The translations under genes and the position numbers were made by a program. Of a DNA stretch of 64,000 nt, positions 11,300 to 23,324 are shown piece by piece; within the stretch, counting starts at the first letter, position 1, and every line of letters starts with the position of its first letter. This DNA comes from Purpureocillium takamizusanense (taxonomy: Eukaryota > Ascomycota > Sordariomycetes > Hypocreales > Ophiocordycipitaceae): NCBI RefSeq assembly GCF_022605165.1, contig NC_063069.1, positions 310,001 to 374,000 of the forward strand. Direction: 5' to 3'. The notes beneath the pieces were generated by a model. That model was not told where the DNA came from and did not search any database. It saw nothing but the letters and a program-made list of their open reading frames with translations.

Positions 11300-11958
11300 A
11301 TGAAGTTGATCACGGGCAGCCTTTCCTTGGTCGTAGTTATTTCCCTTGCTGGAGAGGTAAATATGCTTCTCTCGGTCCAGTCATTCACAAACCCCGAGAT
11401 ACTGAACAATCTAACAACGAACGATTCTAACTCCATCATAGGTTGTCTCCCTTCCATCCATTACGAGCGCAGCCTCAAACTTCACAGAGACACGGAGAGC
11501 ACTCTTAGGACGGGCCGAAGATACCACCAAAGACGGCTTTACGACGCTCAAATGCGGAAGATACCAAAATTCTACTAAAGAAGACTGGGACGATTCTGTC
11601 GTAAAACATGAACTATATTTTTGGGACATGAATAAACCTAAGCCTACGCTCGGGCCGGGAGAGTGTGACCGGGTAGGTTGCTGGAAAGGTATTGGAGTCT
11701 GGTGGTGCAACGAGGTGAGCCTGCTACCGTGATATGATGAAATGCACCGACGATATAGCTGATGGCGCACCTATCCAGGACAACAAAAACCAAACGCTGA
11801 AAAGCTGGCGTCTTGTCACGAAGAGCCTTGTGTTCATGGGCAGGGAGGTGTTTAAGAAGATGTGCTCTGAAGAGCTTTACCACACATGGTCGTTCCAGAT
11901 TTACCATGAGGATAAATGGAGTATCACAGCCAGCCGCAAGAAAGGCAAGTCTTGCTGA
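11300..11958 (+). CDS. predicted small secreted protein, WWCN type
   Basis: Three exons all join in phase 0: 11300-11356, 11442-11714 and 11779-11958, giving 169 residues. Residues 1-18 form a signal peptide (MKLITGSLSLVVVISLAG). The mature part holds Cys near residues 53, 94, 99 and 107 (GPGECDRVGC, then GIGVWWCN), a fifth in KKMCSEE, and ends KGKSC at the C-terminus: six cysteines, enough for three disulfides. The order GPG-x-C-x-R-x2-C, WWCN, a helix ending in Cys, an EDKW strand and a final Cys resembles a broad, uncharacterised class of fungal small secreted proteins; that link is from memory. It probably acts outside the cell, possibly on a host or competitor. Two N-glycosylation sequons (NFT, NST) support secretion. 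Confidence 0.72.
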
Positions 11959-12843
11959 GCATGCTGTGGCTACGCCGAGAATATAGCGGTTAGCGTATTA
12001 GCTGGCACTCCCATAGATGGTCACGTACGTGAAGTATCGCACGGGCTGTTTTGTAACTCTCTTGGTTCGCGCATTGAGGATAGAGGCCTCTCTCATAGCA
12101 GAATTCCGCGACCCTTCGCAATGCTGCGCTGTTTAGCTTCTATGCACGATGTCTTCATGTTGGGGTCAGGCGATCTTGACGACGGCTTGCCGCAAAGGTA
12201 GGGGTCCCGCGGTATCAGAACTGTCTATATCACTTCAAGCGTTCCCCTCCACACCGCGGTATCACATCGACTATGATATGTGCGGCGAATGCGACACTCA
12301 CGTGCATATAAAACACGTTACCCCATTGTAGAGTACCAAGTGGTTAGCCGATGGCGACTCGGAAGGGTCGGCCAGAGACAGCACCGCCGCACATGGACTC
12401 GAACCCCTGCAGCCGGTTTCTGAGCGGAGTCAACGTTTGGCTTCGGGCCTGCCTTGTCATCCTGTGCTGACGGGTCATGGCGTCATGAGTTGCTCCTGTA
12501 CGACAGTGTAGAGGCCTGACAATGGCCAATCTCCGTCTCCTGCAGCTAACACCTAACAAACAGACGACATCCTGGTCCAAATACAGGGATGGCTGCGGCT
12601 GTCTCACGGCTTGCATAACGTGAGGCGGGAGTGAGGCACTCGAGGAAGGGGTGATCGCGCCCCCTCAGTCTGCGAATTTCTCCTCCTCTACTCTCTGTGA
12701 GGTGCGAGACGACCACGCAGTCTTGGTCTGTTCGCCAGACTGCACGACGTCCTCCCAGATCCGAGCACATGGAATACTTTTCCTCTTTTGCCTCTTGTCC
12801 ACCCTTTTGACTTCAGGCGGGCCAACTGTGGTTCCTAGATGCC
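11959..12843. other. intergenic, nothing recognised
   Basis: About 0.9 kb holding the 3' flank of the secreted-protein gene and the promoter of the surface-protein gene. A GGGGTTCGAGTCC stretch on the minus strand near 12394-12406 is not part of a tRNA. Confidence 0.4.
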
Positions 12844-13762
12844 ATGGCTGCAGGACTGGTGGTGCTCCTGGTGGCGGTGTTGACGAGCATCGTCGGGACG
12901 AATCGCGCCGCAGCCGACTTCATTCATCCGCCACCGTGGATTCCAAACTTGAAGAACCCATTGCAAGACAATCCCCGCTATGCATGGGGCTCTTTTATTT
13001 CCGTCGAGTGGAACCTGACTTCTGGAGGCGATTCCGACCTTGGTCTTGGCATATTCTACCCTCGGGAGCTCGCTAATCCGAACAAAGACGCACTGTATTA
13101 TGTCCAACGTAGGTTTTCATGGACTCGTTTCTCTGCCGCATCTGGATGTCTGTTGCTGACCACATGTACGCACAGCTTCGATACCGAGCTTGATCACCAC
13201 ACTCAATTGGAACGTGACCCTCCTCGGGGATGAGGGTCTCGTACCCGCTGGTTCTGACGCCGTTTGTTACCTGCTCTTGGTATATGCAGGCACCGGTACT
13301 GTCAGATTCTCGTCGAGCTACTTCAACGTCTCCCTTCCGCGCCAAGAGAATCTTCCGACGGCGACCTCACAAGCACTCACTGTCACGACTACTGTCGTTG
13401 TCGACGCAAGGACGACGAGACTCTCTAGCACGACTGCAATACCAACCGGCACGAATACTGCGCCGCCCACCGACACCGCTTTGCCATCCGCAATCAGCGA
13501 CCCGTCGAAAAGCTCTGGTCTCTCACACGGAGCTGTGGCCGGCATCAGCATCGGTGTGACACTGGGATGCTTGTTGGCCCTGGGTTGCCTGAGCTTCATG
13601 CTGTGGCGCCGCAGAAAGAATCGGCAGGAAGAGGCCAGCACGGCCGAGAGTCACTCGCAGCCGCAGGACTCTCAGGTATATGGCGGAACGGACAAGCGCA
13701 GTACGTTGATATCGGAACTGGACGGCGCTGACCAGGGCCACCATGTGCATGAAGTGCCCTGA
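12844..13762 (+). CDS. single-pass type I membrane protein
   Basis: Two exons, 12844-13108 and 13176-13762, with a 67-base intron and matching phase, giving 283 residues. Residues 1-25 are a signal peptide (LVVLLVAVLTSIVG). A beta-rich ectodomain of about 120 residues follows, with sequons at VEWNLTSG, NWNVTLL and YFNVS. Next comes a Ser/Thr-rich stalk (about residues 155-210). One transmembrane helix (AGISIGVTLGCLLALGCLSFML) is followed by a basic stop-transfer RRRKNR and an acidic cytoplasmic tail. This is the standard plan of fungal plasma-membrane or wall-associated surface proteins with an Ig-like or sensor-like head. No catalytic motif is seen and the ligand is unknown. Confidence 0.75.
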
Positions 13763-14595
13763 GTTTTGGCTGCGTGTGTACGAACCGGAAGGCATAGGCT
13801 TAACAAGGCGTCATATCTTGTCTGCGATTGATAAAAATAATCTGCTCGCCAAAAGTGCCAACTGCCTGGGTGCAGGTTGGAGAGGGCAAGAAGGCTCGAG
13901 GCCGAGACATAACAGCATCGTAGCACAATAGTATCCGATGAGAGAACACGACTGTGCACGTTCGCCGAGCATGTCAACCTACGTCAACCTACGTCAGCGA
14001 TGGGGGTCCAACCAACGCGGCGCAATTGCTGTAGTCGGTTGACGGGGGGCTTCGCTCAATGCCATTGCGCTCGCTCTGTCCGTTGGGAGCCGCTTTGTCG
14101 TTGGGCCTCAGCGAACCTCGACGGGCTCCAACCGAGGGAAATAGGTCTCTTAGAGGAGGGCTGGATTTGATCAATCTGAGGGCAACCTCTTCTGTTGCTA
14201 GAGCTCGCTTCAACGGATGTCACCAACACGACCATCTGCACGCTTATAAATGCATGCATGTTGATGGTGCGAGATCAATCCGCACGCGAGACATGGCGAT
14301 CCCTTCATTTGTCATAGCCGCGCGGCAACGCACAATACCATCCATCCCTGCCGCGCGGAAGTGATGTGATGTAATGCGAGCCAGGCTCCTCCCGGCTTCG
14401 GCTTCCACGGAATTGGCGGAGTGCCGAAAGGCGGGGCGTGGTGGGCATTCTCGACACCATGACGGAATGTTTCCTTGATGGCATTGGCTGTGCCGGTCGT
14501 TTGCCTGGCAGGTTCAAGATATTAATTCAATACAGTATATAAGGACGGTAGGTTGCGCGGCGTCGAGGCGAACAGCTTGCCGCCGCCGCATGTAG
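13763..14595. other. intergenic, nothing recognised
   Basis: About 0.8 kb containing the 3' flank of the surface-protein gene and the promoter of the glutathione transferase gene. A short direct repeat (acgtcaacct) occurs twice around 13980-13992. Confidence 0.4.
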
Positions 14596-15821
14596 ATGGC
14601 CTCACCCTTCTGGCAGCTTGATCGCGTTCCAGCATGCAAAGCACATATAGGAGATGGCTTCCAACACAAGCGAGGTAATAAAACGTTCGGCTGCACTATA
14701 CTTCGTAGCAAAGTCGGCTCACCACAAGCACATATAAAAGAGCTACCACGCAAACGGCCGATTCACCCGACCAGAAAGCGCATTCCGCAGCTTTATATCC
14801 AACAACCCCAGCGCGCAGTTTCCCGCTGAAGCCGGTCGCTATGCTCTCTATGTCTCGCCCGGCTGCCCATGGGTAAGCTGCTGTACATACTGATGTGATG
14901 ATGATGATAACACACTGATGTGATGATGATGATAACACAAAAGACCGGCTGACCGTATGGACGGGACAGGCACACCGGACCCTCATAGTGAGACTCCTCA
15001 AGGGCCTCGAGTCCATCATCGACGTCTATCAGGTGCACATCACCATGGGCCCCGAAGGATGGTACTTTAGCGGCGAAGGCGATTCCCTGCCCAAAGACCC
15101 TCTCCACGGCTTCAAAACTCTCAAGCAGCTCTATCTCAAAGCCGACCCCGCCTACACCGGGCGGTACACCGTGCCCATGCTATGGGACAAGAAAGCCGAC
15201 GTGCCCGTCAACAACGAGTCGTCCGAGATCATCCGCATGTTCTACACCGAGTTCGACCATCTCCTCCCCGAGCCCCTCCGCGAGGTCAATCGCCCCGGGG
15301 GCGGCCTGTATCCCAGCGCCATGCGCTCTGAGATTGATGAGCTGAACGACTGGGTATACAGCACCGTGAACAACGGCGTGTACAGGACGGGCTTCGCCAA
15401 GTCGCAGCAAGCGTACGACGACAACGTCCACGTGCTCTTTGCGTCCTTGGACCGCCTCGAGGCGATACTACAGGCCCATGGGAAGCCCTTCCTGCTGGGT
15501 GACAACCTCACCGAAGCGGACATACGTCTGTATACGACGATGGCGCGATTCGACGTCGCCTACTACACCGTCTTCATGTGCAACCTCAAGTCGATTCGGC
15601 ACGACTACCCTGCCCTCCACCTGTGGCTACGGCGTCTCTACTGGGACCAGGACGTCGGCAGCGACCTGCGAGGGGCGTTTTATCGCACCACGCAGCCGTA
15701 CATCTCGCAGTACGCGCATGCTTATGCGCACGCGAGGCGAAAGATTGTCGTGGGCGAGGCCACGACCTTGGTGGTTCCCGCAGGCCCAGCTGTACTCATG
15801 GAGCCGCTGCCAAGGCTGTGA
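14596..15821 (+). CDS. omega-class glutathione transferase (Gto/Ecm4 type)
   Basis: Three exons: 14596-14674, 14775-14872 and 14970-15821, giving 342 residues, a normal length for the family. Exon 1 is short and was chosen because its splice restores KRESAFRSFIS, the conserved family start before the thioredoxin fold. The catalytic cysteine lies in SPGCPWAHRTLIV, split by intron 2 right after CPW. The thioredoxin-fold VPMLWDK and SSEIIRMF segments follow, then the all-helical domain with GKPFLLGDNLTEADIRLYTT. Members act as glutathione-dependent thiol transferases or glutathionyl-hydroquinone reductases in the cytosol or peroxisome and serve in redox and quinone detoxification. The final 30 residues (GEATTLVVPAG onward) look like a lineage-specific tail. 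Confidence 0.9.
14889..14938 (+). repeat. 25-bp perfect tandem duplication in an intron
   Basis: Two identical 25-base units lie head to tail inside intron 2 of the glutathione transferase gene; each contains TGATGATGATGATAACAC. It lengthens the intron to 97 bases without touching its donor, its acceptor or the CTGAC branch-like site near 14950. Confidence 0.9.
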
Positions 15822-16457
15822 GCTGGAGCCCATGGGCCCCTATTGGCGTATGCAGGTCGACTTGTATGGCGGGCCAAGGGCACGGGCGCCGTGTTAGTTA
15901 GTGCCAACGCTTGGGGGGGCATGAGGGCGAACATGGCCCTTGCCTGGTGGTGGTGGTGGTGGTGGTAGTGGTGGAGGGGGGCTGTCTCGTGAGGCTCCTG
16001 GCGCCACAATAGAGCAAGACAGAATGTCGTCCTGATTCTTGTGCGCTTACCATAGGATCTCAATTGAGCCGCGCTCGCTGTGTCGCCGACAATATGCAGA
16101 TCCCGGCAGCTTGTTCTTCATATCTTGCGCGTCGCGTTTGGCATCATTCCGTTATCCGCACCTCTCAGTTCTTTCGCACGAATAGCCTCTTCTTCAACAG
16201 TCACGTCTCTCAGATTTCGAGTACGAAGAGGCAGTGTTTAGTAGTAGAGACTGAAATCGTCTCGAGCGCTGCCATTATCATAGCAAATGCATAAGCGCTC
16301 AGTGTATTGATCACTCGTCAAATTCGGGCGCAACGACAGACCCGTTCACAACCTCCCGCGCTGCTAATGCTCATCATAGCTGGTTCGTGTATGTTTGCCT
16401 CAACGCTTGCGTGCCATCAATCGCCAGCAAGAAAAAAAAAGACTCCGTAGCCTACGC
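15822..16457. other. intergenic between convergent genes
   Basis: Contains a GGT-type microsatellite (about 15949-15976) and a short poly-A run at 16431-16440. No gene is seen. Confidence 0.5.
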
Positions 16458-18120
16458 TTAAGCAACATGCTGCGCCTTGGAAGCGGCCTTATCCTCCTCG
16501 GAGCTATTCGGCTCCATGGCGTCCTGCAGCCTCATCTGGGGCAGCGTGCGAGCGATGCGCGGCGGATCCCATATGGTCTTGGAGTGGAGGAAGACCTCGT
16601 CAATCTCCTCGAGCGAGCGGCCGTTGGTCTCGGGGAAGAAGAAGTAGACGGTCGGGACGATGGCCGCGTTGAGCACCGCGAAGATGATGTAGTAGCGATA
16701 CGCGATGGTGTTGAAGCCGACGGGCGTCACCTCGGCCAGGAGGAAGTTGAAGGCCCATACCGCCGTCGTCGACACGGCGCTGATGGCCGCTCGCAGCTGT
16801 AGGGGGGCCACCTCTGTCGCATACAGGAACGTGAGGCCCGAGTAGCCGACCGTGTAGATGAACTGGAAGACGAAGAGGAAGACGGCCGCGACGGTGACGG
16901 CGGACTGGTTGTCCTTGGCCGACGTCGTGCCCGCGAGGACGGCCATGGAGACGGCCATGCCAGCGGCACTCCACAGCATGAGTGGCCGGCGACCGAGTCT
17001 GTCGATGGTGAAGAAGGCGAGGAAGCCGCCAAAGGGCTGCGTCAAGGCCATGGCAGCCGCCAGGATGCGCGCCTTGGTAGGGTCGAGGCCGAGGTAGATT
17101 TCGAAAATGGTGGTGGCGTACATGGAAATGAGATTGATGCCGCACATTTGCTGAAAGACCTGGCCGCCAGCGGCGAGGACGGTGCGGTGGAAGAGCCGCT
17201 GCTCGCCCATGGAGAGCATGGCCTTCCAAGAGAGAGTACCGCATTGCGACAGCGACAGCTGAATGTCCTGAATCTCGCTGGCAATGGCATCCGAGTTGGG
17301 ATCGTCGTCGTTGAACGCCGAGAGGATCGCGCGGGCCTCTTCAAGACGCCCCTTTTTCACGAGCCAGCGGGGTGACTCGGGGAAAATCGACATGAAGACA
17401 ACGACAACGAGCAGCATGGCGACCTGAAAGGCTAGGGGGAAGCGCCATGAGACGGAGCTGCCGGTGACAAAGTAGAAGCCAAAGTCGACCCAGAGCGCCA
17501 GCGAGACGCCCGCGCCGATGAAGATGCCGTCCGTCACGACGTGGGCGCCGCGCTTGGTGGCCTTGGAGATCTCGGCCTGCCAGACGGGCACCGTGGCGAG
17601 GTAGCCGCCCGTGCCGAGACCGAGGACGATGCGGGCGATGATGAACTGCGCGATGTGGAAGGACGTGGCCATGAGGATGGCGCCGACGATGGTGATGGAC
17701 GAGGCGAGCTGGATGACGCGCTTGCGGCCGAGCAAGTCGCCGAGGTAGATGCACGAGAGGGAGCCGAACATGCCGCCGACGGTAAAGAGTGCGACAACGG
17801 TACCTATGTTTACATGGTAAGCCTCTCATTTCTGGCCCCCGCCTACAGTCCCCTCCCCCCGACAACGCAGCATGAAAAAAGTCGACGAGGAGGTGTTAGT
17901 CGGGAGAGTGCGCACCCTGAATGGTAGAGTTGTAGTGCTGCTCATCGCCGTGCGTGTTAATCGTGTCGAGCTGCGGGAACGTCTCGACAAAAGAATTCAA
18001 CGTCAGCAGCCCGCCAGCGACGCTGAGGTTGTAACCGTACGTCACAAACGCCGGGCAGACGACGAGGGCGATGATGGCGCGGCTCAGGGCCGAGCCGCGC
18101 AGGCCAAAGTAGGGGGCCAT
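16458..18120 (-). CDS. sugar-porter MFS transporter
   Basis: Two exons, 17916-18120 and 16458-17803, with a 112-base intron and matching phase, giving 516 residues. The ATG at 18120 gives MAPYFGLRGSAL, followed by a first helix with the usual GYNLSVAGGLL. Sugar-porter signatures appear in order: LGDLLGRKR after helix 2, PESPRWLVKKGR before the central loop, FQQMCGINLISMYA in helix 7, DRLGRRPLML after helix 8, and FFPETNGRSLEEIDEVF after helix 12. About twelve hydrophobic helices are present. It should sit in the plasma membrane and import a hexose, disaccharide or related polyol with protons. The substrate cannot be read from sequence. The tail is acidic and Lys-rich, with no sensor-type extension. 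Confidence 0.93.
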
Positions 18121-21100
18121 GGTCGTGTTCCCGCGTTTGTTGTCTCTCGTTGCTTGTCTTATCGTCTTTGAACGGGGGGATTCTGGCAACAATCGTCTGC
18201 TGGTGTAAAAGGAATTCCCAAAGTCCAGTTCGGGGTGATTCGTCCGCTCTTGACGATCTGTAGTGGTTCAACAAGGCGTGCTCTCCGCTCATCGGGGCTG
18301 TTTCATGCTTCGACTCTGCGGAACCTGGAGACGCTCGGGGAAAGCGGCAAAGTGTGGAAACGATGCCTCGGCCAGGAGATCGATCCGGATCCATTGTGTC
18401 GTGGAATGGAGACTCTCTTTATACCGGGGGACCCGTTTTGCAACGGTCACCGGCGGGCGCCGTTGACGATTTCCAACACCAAGTGGACTGGCGTGTGTCT
18501 CGCGCGAGGAGCAATCCATCAGCCAGCCAGGCTAGCCTCTCGTTCATTCCGCTCTTACCCCAACTGGCGCGCCGTCTGGCGGGCGAAAATATTCTGGAGC
18601 GGGTTGCTGCCATTCCTGGTCAAGAGTGCCGCTCCAGACCCCAGATCTCGCCCTTCCCCCACAATGCAATTGGACCTCGGGCCTCCTCCAGAATAGAACC
18701 CCAGATCTTTTTTGACTCCGCAGGGGCCCCATCGTGTGCCAAGGTGCGTGTGCGTGTGCCTCCCCCCGCGTCATAAGCTATGGGGAAACGTTCCCACCGG
18801 ACCCGGCCGATGCGGGAATATGTGAGGCACCGCTGCAGTGCAACGAGGGCCCCCCCCCCCCAGCTTTTTGAGGCACGTAATAATACTTCGTGTACATATC
18901 ATGCCCTCGGCTCCCCCCCTGTCCTATCCTTCATCCCATCTCGTTTTCCGTTTGCTGGCCGCCCCGGCATGGGCTGGCAGGCGCTTGAACTTGAGGAGGT
19001 GTGGCAAGCTTCGGGCGTGGCTGAAGCCATCACCGCCCGCCGGGCCATCATGGCAACCCTTTCAGGCTCAGCCGGGAGACCTCATTCGCTGGATGGACGC
19101 TGGTGCAGGGCTTCCGTGGCTATATCTCGCAGCCAAGATGCGCGGCAGATGCGCGGGTGTACTCAGAGAGGACAGGGGGGGGCGCATCTCACGGCCGCCG
19201 CCTTATCCTTTCTTTCTCTGAGTCGTGAACTCCTGGACAGCCTCACGTTGTGTCGTGTACGCGCCATGGACCAGGGCACACAAAATCGCTAGAAGGGGGA
19301 ACATACAAGGGGTCTGGCCCCAACGTGATGCTGACCAACGAATCTGGCAAAAGCAGGTTCACCCATCTGTCAGCTTCTTGAGTCTGCCCCCGTCCGTCAA
19401 GCTCCGCTGCATGTGGCGGCGGAACCAAGGAGACCACCAAGGACCCGCTGACGGCGAGTGCATTCCCCCGACTTCCCTAGCTTCATAGACCTCACTCTCA
19501 ACGAAACTCTCCAAATACCAATCACATCTCGCAAGCCAAGAAGAACAGGCGAGATTTGGCATGTCCATCTGCGTCTTTCTCCAAGAAGATATAATGCCTG
19601 CACGCCTGAAGTGGCTGCAAGCCGTAGACGCCTTGACACGCGATGCACATCCTCGCGCCACCGGAGTGTTCCGGCCCTCAGGCCCGGGACTGCCCGCCTT
19701 GTGCGAGAGCGACGGGCAGCGTAAATACATGTACGTAACCAGGTCAGCAGCAGCAGTCGACGACGACGACGACTATGATGATCCCAACAGAACGACACCG
19801 TTCCCAAACAAAAAAAAATTGCTGCCACTGCCGGGGTGCCTATGCTGCAGAGCGGGATGCCGACACTGGAACGGCTGGGCCGAGTCTTCCCCCAGATTCT
19901 CCCCCGCGAAATAGAAGACGGGACAAGGTCGCCGACCCCAGAGTACTAGCGACGATCGTGAGCCGCGGATTGTGGGATTGTGGTATTGTGGGGGGAGACT
20001 CGCGGTCGCTGGCTGGCTGGTGACGGATGTGGAAGCTGTTGAGCAGCAGCAGCAGCACGCCCAACAGCCGCCGCGACTGACTGCGCGGCGTTGAGCCAGG
20101 CACGCCGGCGGGACGGGCCGTGACGACGAGGAGGCCTCCGTCTTCGGAATGCTCAGGGACATCAGCACCTGGGAATCCGTCGGCCAAGCCAGTTCATCTC
20201 AGCCACATTTGTACGAGGACCATCATGAACGAACACGCGACGAGGAAACAGAACAGCTTTCCACGCCCTCCCGTCTCGGCGTTTGATAACATGCATGCAT
20301 CATGGAGTCCAAGGCGCCATCGTCGCGGCCCTCATTACCCCGGACTGCCCCCTCTTCAATCCGGGGAACTGCATGAGAATGCAACTTTACAAGAGCCCTT
20401 TACTCACCAGAGTGGACACGACGCGCAGGATCTACGCTTATCTAGGTCAGACCCCACGATCACGAAGCGCGGCTGCCTACACGAGGCTCAGCCGTCCAGT
20501 CTGCGACAAGGGCGATTTCCCCCGGCCGGCAAGCACGCATCAACGGGCGCAAGCGTGTCATGTCGACATGAAGCGTTGCACGCGGATCCTAATAGTCTGT
20601 CCGCTGGTTCTACGCGCGCCTCTTGTGTGACAAATCACAGGCGTATCACGCGGCACGCCGCGTTGGGTACCAAAACCTCTGGGCTACCGAGTTTCTCTAA
20701 CGTAACAGGGGCTTCAGACGTTCATCGACCCAGAGGCGAAGCGTGAGCAGCTTCGCCACTCCGGACATCTTACGCGTACGGGCCTTTCCGCCACTCGAAT
20801 TCCTCTCAAGTGGTGACGTGATGGCGGAAAGGGGCTGCGTGATGATGATGACTTACTCAGTACCTCTCCGATCTTGTCGCTAAGGTCCACAACTGGAGGG
20901 CGTGGCGGATATGACCGGACTTTGCCTGGAGCCCTCCATCGCGGCAGCCGAAGACTTGAAGTGAGACATGGCATCCGTTTTATTCAAAATGTGACGCCCA
21001 GATCCGGGAGCTTGGTCGGACGGCCGAGCATGTGCGAGCGAGCATACAGGCTAACGGCCGAGAGACGACCGAGCGAGGGGGATACGTTGGGGTGGATTGG

Positions 21101-22225
21101 GTCAACACAGCGAGGGAGTGGCGAGCCTGCTCAAATGCTACGTGGCATCATGCTGAAGAGACCCGGCGGGCCCGTGGAGAGTTCAGTGATTATTCTTGCG
21201 AGTATCTCCTTGGTCAGCAGGAGCCACTGGCTCTGCGCTGTTTTCTGTAGTGCCTGGGTGTCCGTACGCGTAGCATGGCCAGTCTGTCTATTATTGATGT
21301 CCTCATGGAAATTTTTAATTTTTTTTTTTTTTTGAGTCCGGAAGAGGCGCCGAAGCATATGCAGTCGTGTCTACAGCTCTGGCGCATCCGAGGGGCAAGA
21401 ATTCTCCAGTGAGTGTCAAGGTCCCTCTAGCTTTGTGTCGTTACCCAAAGGTTCGGTCCCTGCTCTCTGGTTGTTCAGCTTCCTTAAATACATGTTTCGT
21501 CGAGGATTTGCCCGAGGAGAGTCCAGTGCAGTCGGTGCTTCCCGAGCCGAAATCGGAGGGTTTGAAGATGATACTAGCCGGCTCACAGGCCGACTCAACA
21601 TTTATAATGCCTACTGTACTTGGGCTTTTAAACAGGCTTATAACCTTGTTAGTTTTTACGCAAAGTGCGGTATTGACGAGAGTAGCTGGGCATTGATGTT
21701 TTCGTCAAGAAAGCCAGGAGACATTACTAGGTGTAGTGGGACAGGGGGCCATGACCTGCAGCAGCACAGCACTGCGCATGCGTGCCCAACTCAGTCTCCA
21801 CGTCACCGAAATTTGCCTATTCAAGGACACATGCAGGTTTTCATGGCATTTCTCCAGTCAATTGATTACATCGACTAGCAAAAATAAATAATTTCGCTAC
21901 ACAATGACTGAGTGTCGTTGAGCATGCCGCATCGTGACGCCAAGCCAGTGCCGACCGCATCACGTGCCTGGTCACGGGCACCCCTGCAGCCAATCAGCAC
22001 CCGAACAATGTAATCCCGCAGCAGCAGCACCGGCAACTCGCTTCAGTGAAGGCGGCAAAAGTCCACCACGTCAATCCGACGCCTCCTCCTCCTCCTGCTC
22101 CTCCACCACCACCGCAGCCTCAGCTCTCGCCCTCGACCCGCGCAGTCGGCCGCCCCGCGACACTCCGTCGATTGCGACCTCCCCGCTGCTCGCTCGCTCT
22201 CCTTCCCCCGTCGACCGACCCTGAC
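18121..22225. other. 4.1-kb intergenic stretch, no supported gene
   Basis: GC-rich DNA with many overlapping short frames but no domain, signal peptide or splice pattern I can defend. It has a poly-C run near 18850-18860, a poly-T tract at about 21317-21334, and a pyrimidine-rich leader (about 22080-22215) before the complex I gene. Part is promoter for the divergent transporter and NDUFS8 genes; an RNA gene could be hidden here. Confidence 0.4.
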
Positions 22226-23324
22226 ATGGCGCCGGCTCTGACTGCCTCGGCGGCGATGGGCGTCGTCGCCCGGCGACAGCTCCTCGTCCCGACCACCGCC
22301 TCGTCCGCGCCCCGCGTCGCCGTCCGGATACTCGCACAGCAGCGCGGCTACGCGACACCAAAGGGCCCCCCTCCCGCCAACTTCCGCACGAGCAGGCGCA
22401 CCGAGTGGCCGTGGGACAAGGAGAGCACGCTCGACCGCATGGGCAAATTCTTCCTCTTGACCGAGATGGCGAGGGGAATGTACGTCCTGCTCGAGCAATT
22501 CTTCCGGCCTCCGTACGTCTCACGTCTCCCCGGCGGATCCCATCTGGGTCTCGGCAGCGTACCCAAAGACAATGGCTGACGTGCCGACAGGTACACCATC
22601 TTCTATCCCTTTGAAAAGGTAAAGAACGCACACCATCCTGAGCGGGCGCCGATTTCCACGAACAAGCCATTGACCTCTCAACCAGGGACCCATCTCCCCC
22701 CGATTCCGTGGCGAGCACGCCCTCCGACGATACCCCTCTGGCGAAGAGCGCTGCATTGCCTGCAAGCTGTGCGAAGCTGTGCGTACACACCCGTCTCCGC
22801 TCATCCGAACCGCCCCGCGAGGCCGCTCGGCAATGATGATAGCGGCGGCTCGCTCTCTCTTCACAACACGATGCAGCCCGCTGACGCGATGACGAAATAG
22901 ATTTGCCCGGCTCAAGCCATCACCATCGAGGCCGAGGAGCGTGCCGATGGCTCCCGCCGTACCACCCGTTATGATATCGACATGACCAAGTGCATCTACT
23001 GCGGCTTCTGCCAGGAGTCGTGCCCCGTCGACGCCATCGTCGAGAGCCCCAACGCCGAGTACGCCACCGAGACGAGGGAAGAGCTTCTGTACAACAAGGG
23101 TACGTTTCTACCGATAGTTTTCACCACGCCCAACCGGAGCACAGTCATGTCGTCGCGCGTGTGTGTCACGTCACGCACCGGCCATACCCTCCAACCTACT
23201 GCCCTCAGCATGCTGTTCCAACTGAAGCCCCGCTAACTCCTCTGCAGAGAAGTTGCTCTCCAACGGCGACAAGTGGGAGCCCGAACTGGCAGCCGCCATC
23301 CGCGCCGACTCGCCGTACCGGTAA
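22226..23324 (+). CDS. NADH:ubiquinone oxidoreductase TYKY/NDUFS8 subunit
   Basis: Five exons: 22226-22512, 22591-22618 (28 bases), 22686-22778, 22901-23099 and 23248-23324, giving 227 residues. The first 40 residues form an Arg/Ala-rich mitochondrial presequence ending near QQRGYAT. Two ferredoxin-type 4Fe-4S sites follow: [12 protein letters not shown], split by an intron, and [12 protein letters not shown]. All eight cysteines are intact. The C-terminus ends [20 protein letters not shown] as in other family members. This subunit holds clusters N6a and N6b in the peripheral arm of complex I and passes electrons toward ubiquinone. The gene is unusually finely split for its size. Confidence 0.95.

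Noticed and set aside
12390..12420. tRNA 3' end suggested by GGGGTTCGAGTCC on the minus strand
   Set aside because: The T-stem has a central mismatch and no acceptor-stem partner exists upstream.
16600..17244. 214-codon frame inside the sugar transporter, and long plus-strand frames opposite it
   Set aside because: These are shadows of the transporter gene in other frames; the codon pattern and domains belong to the transporter frame.
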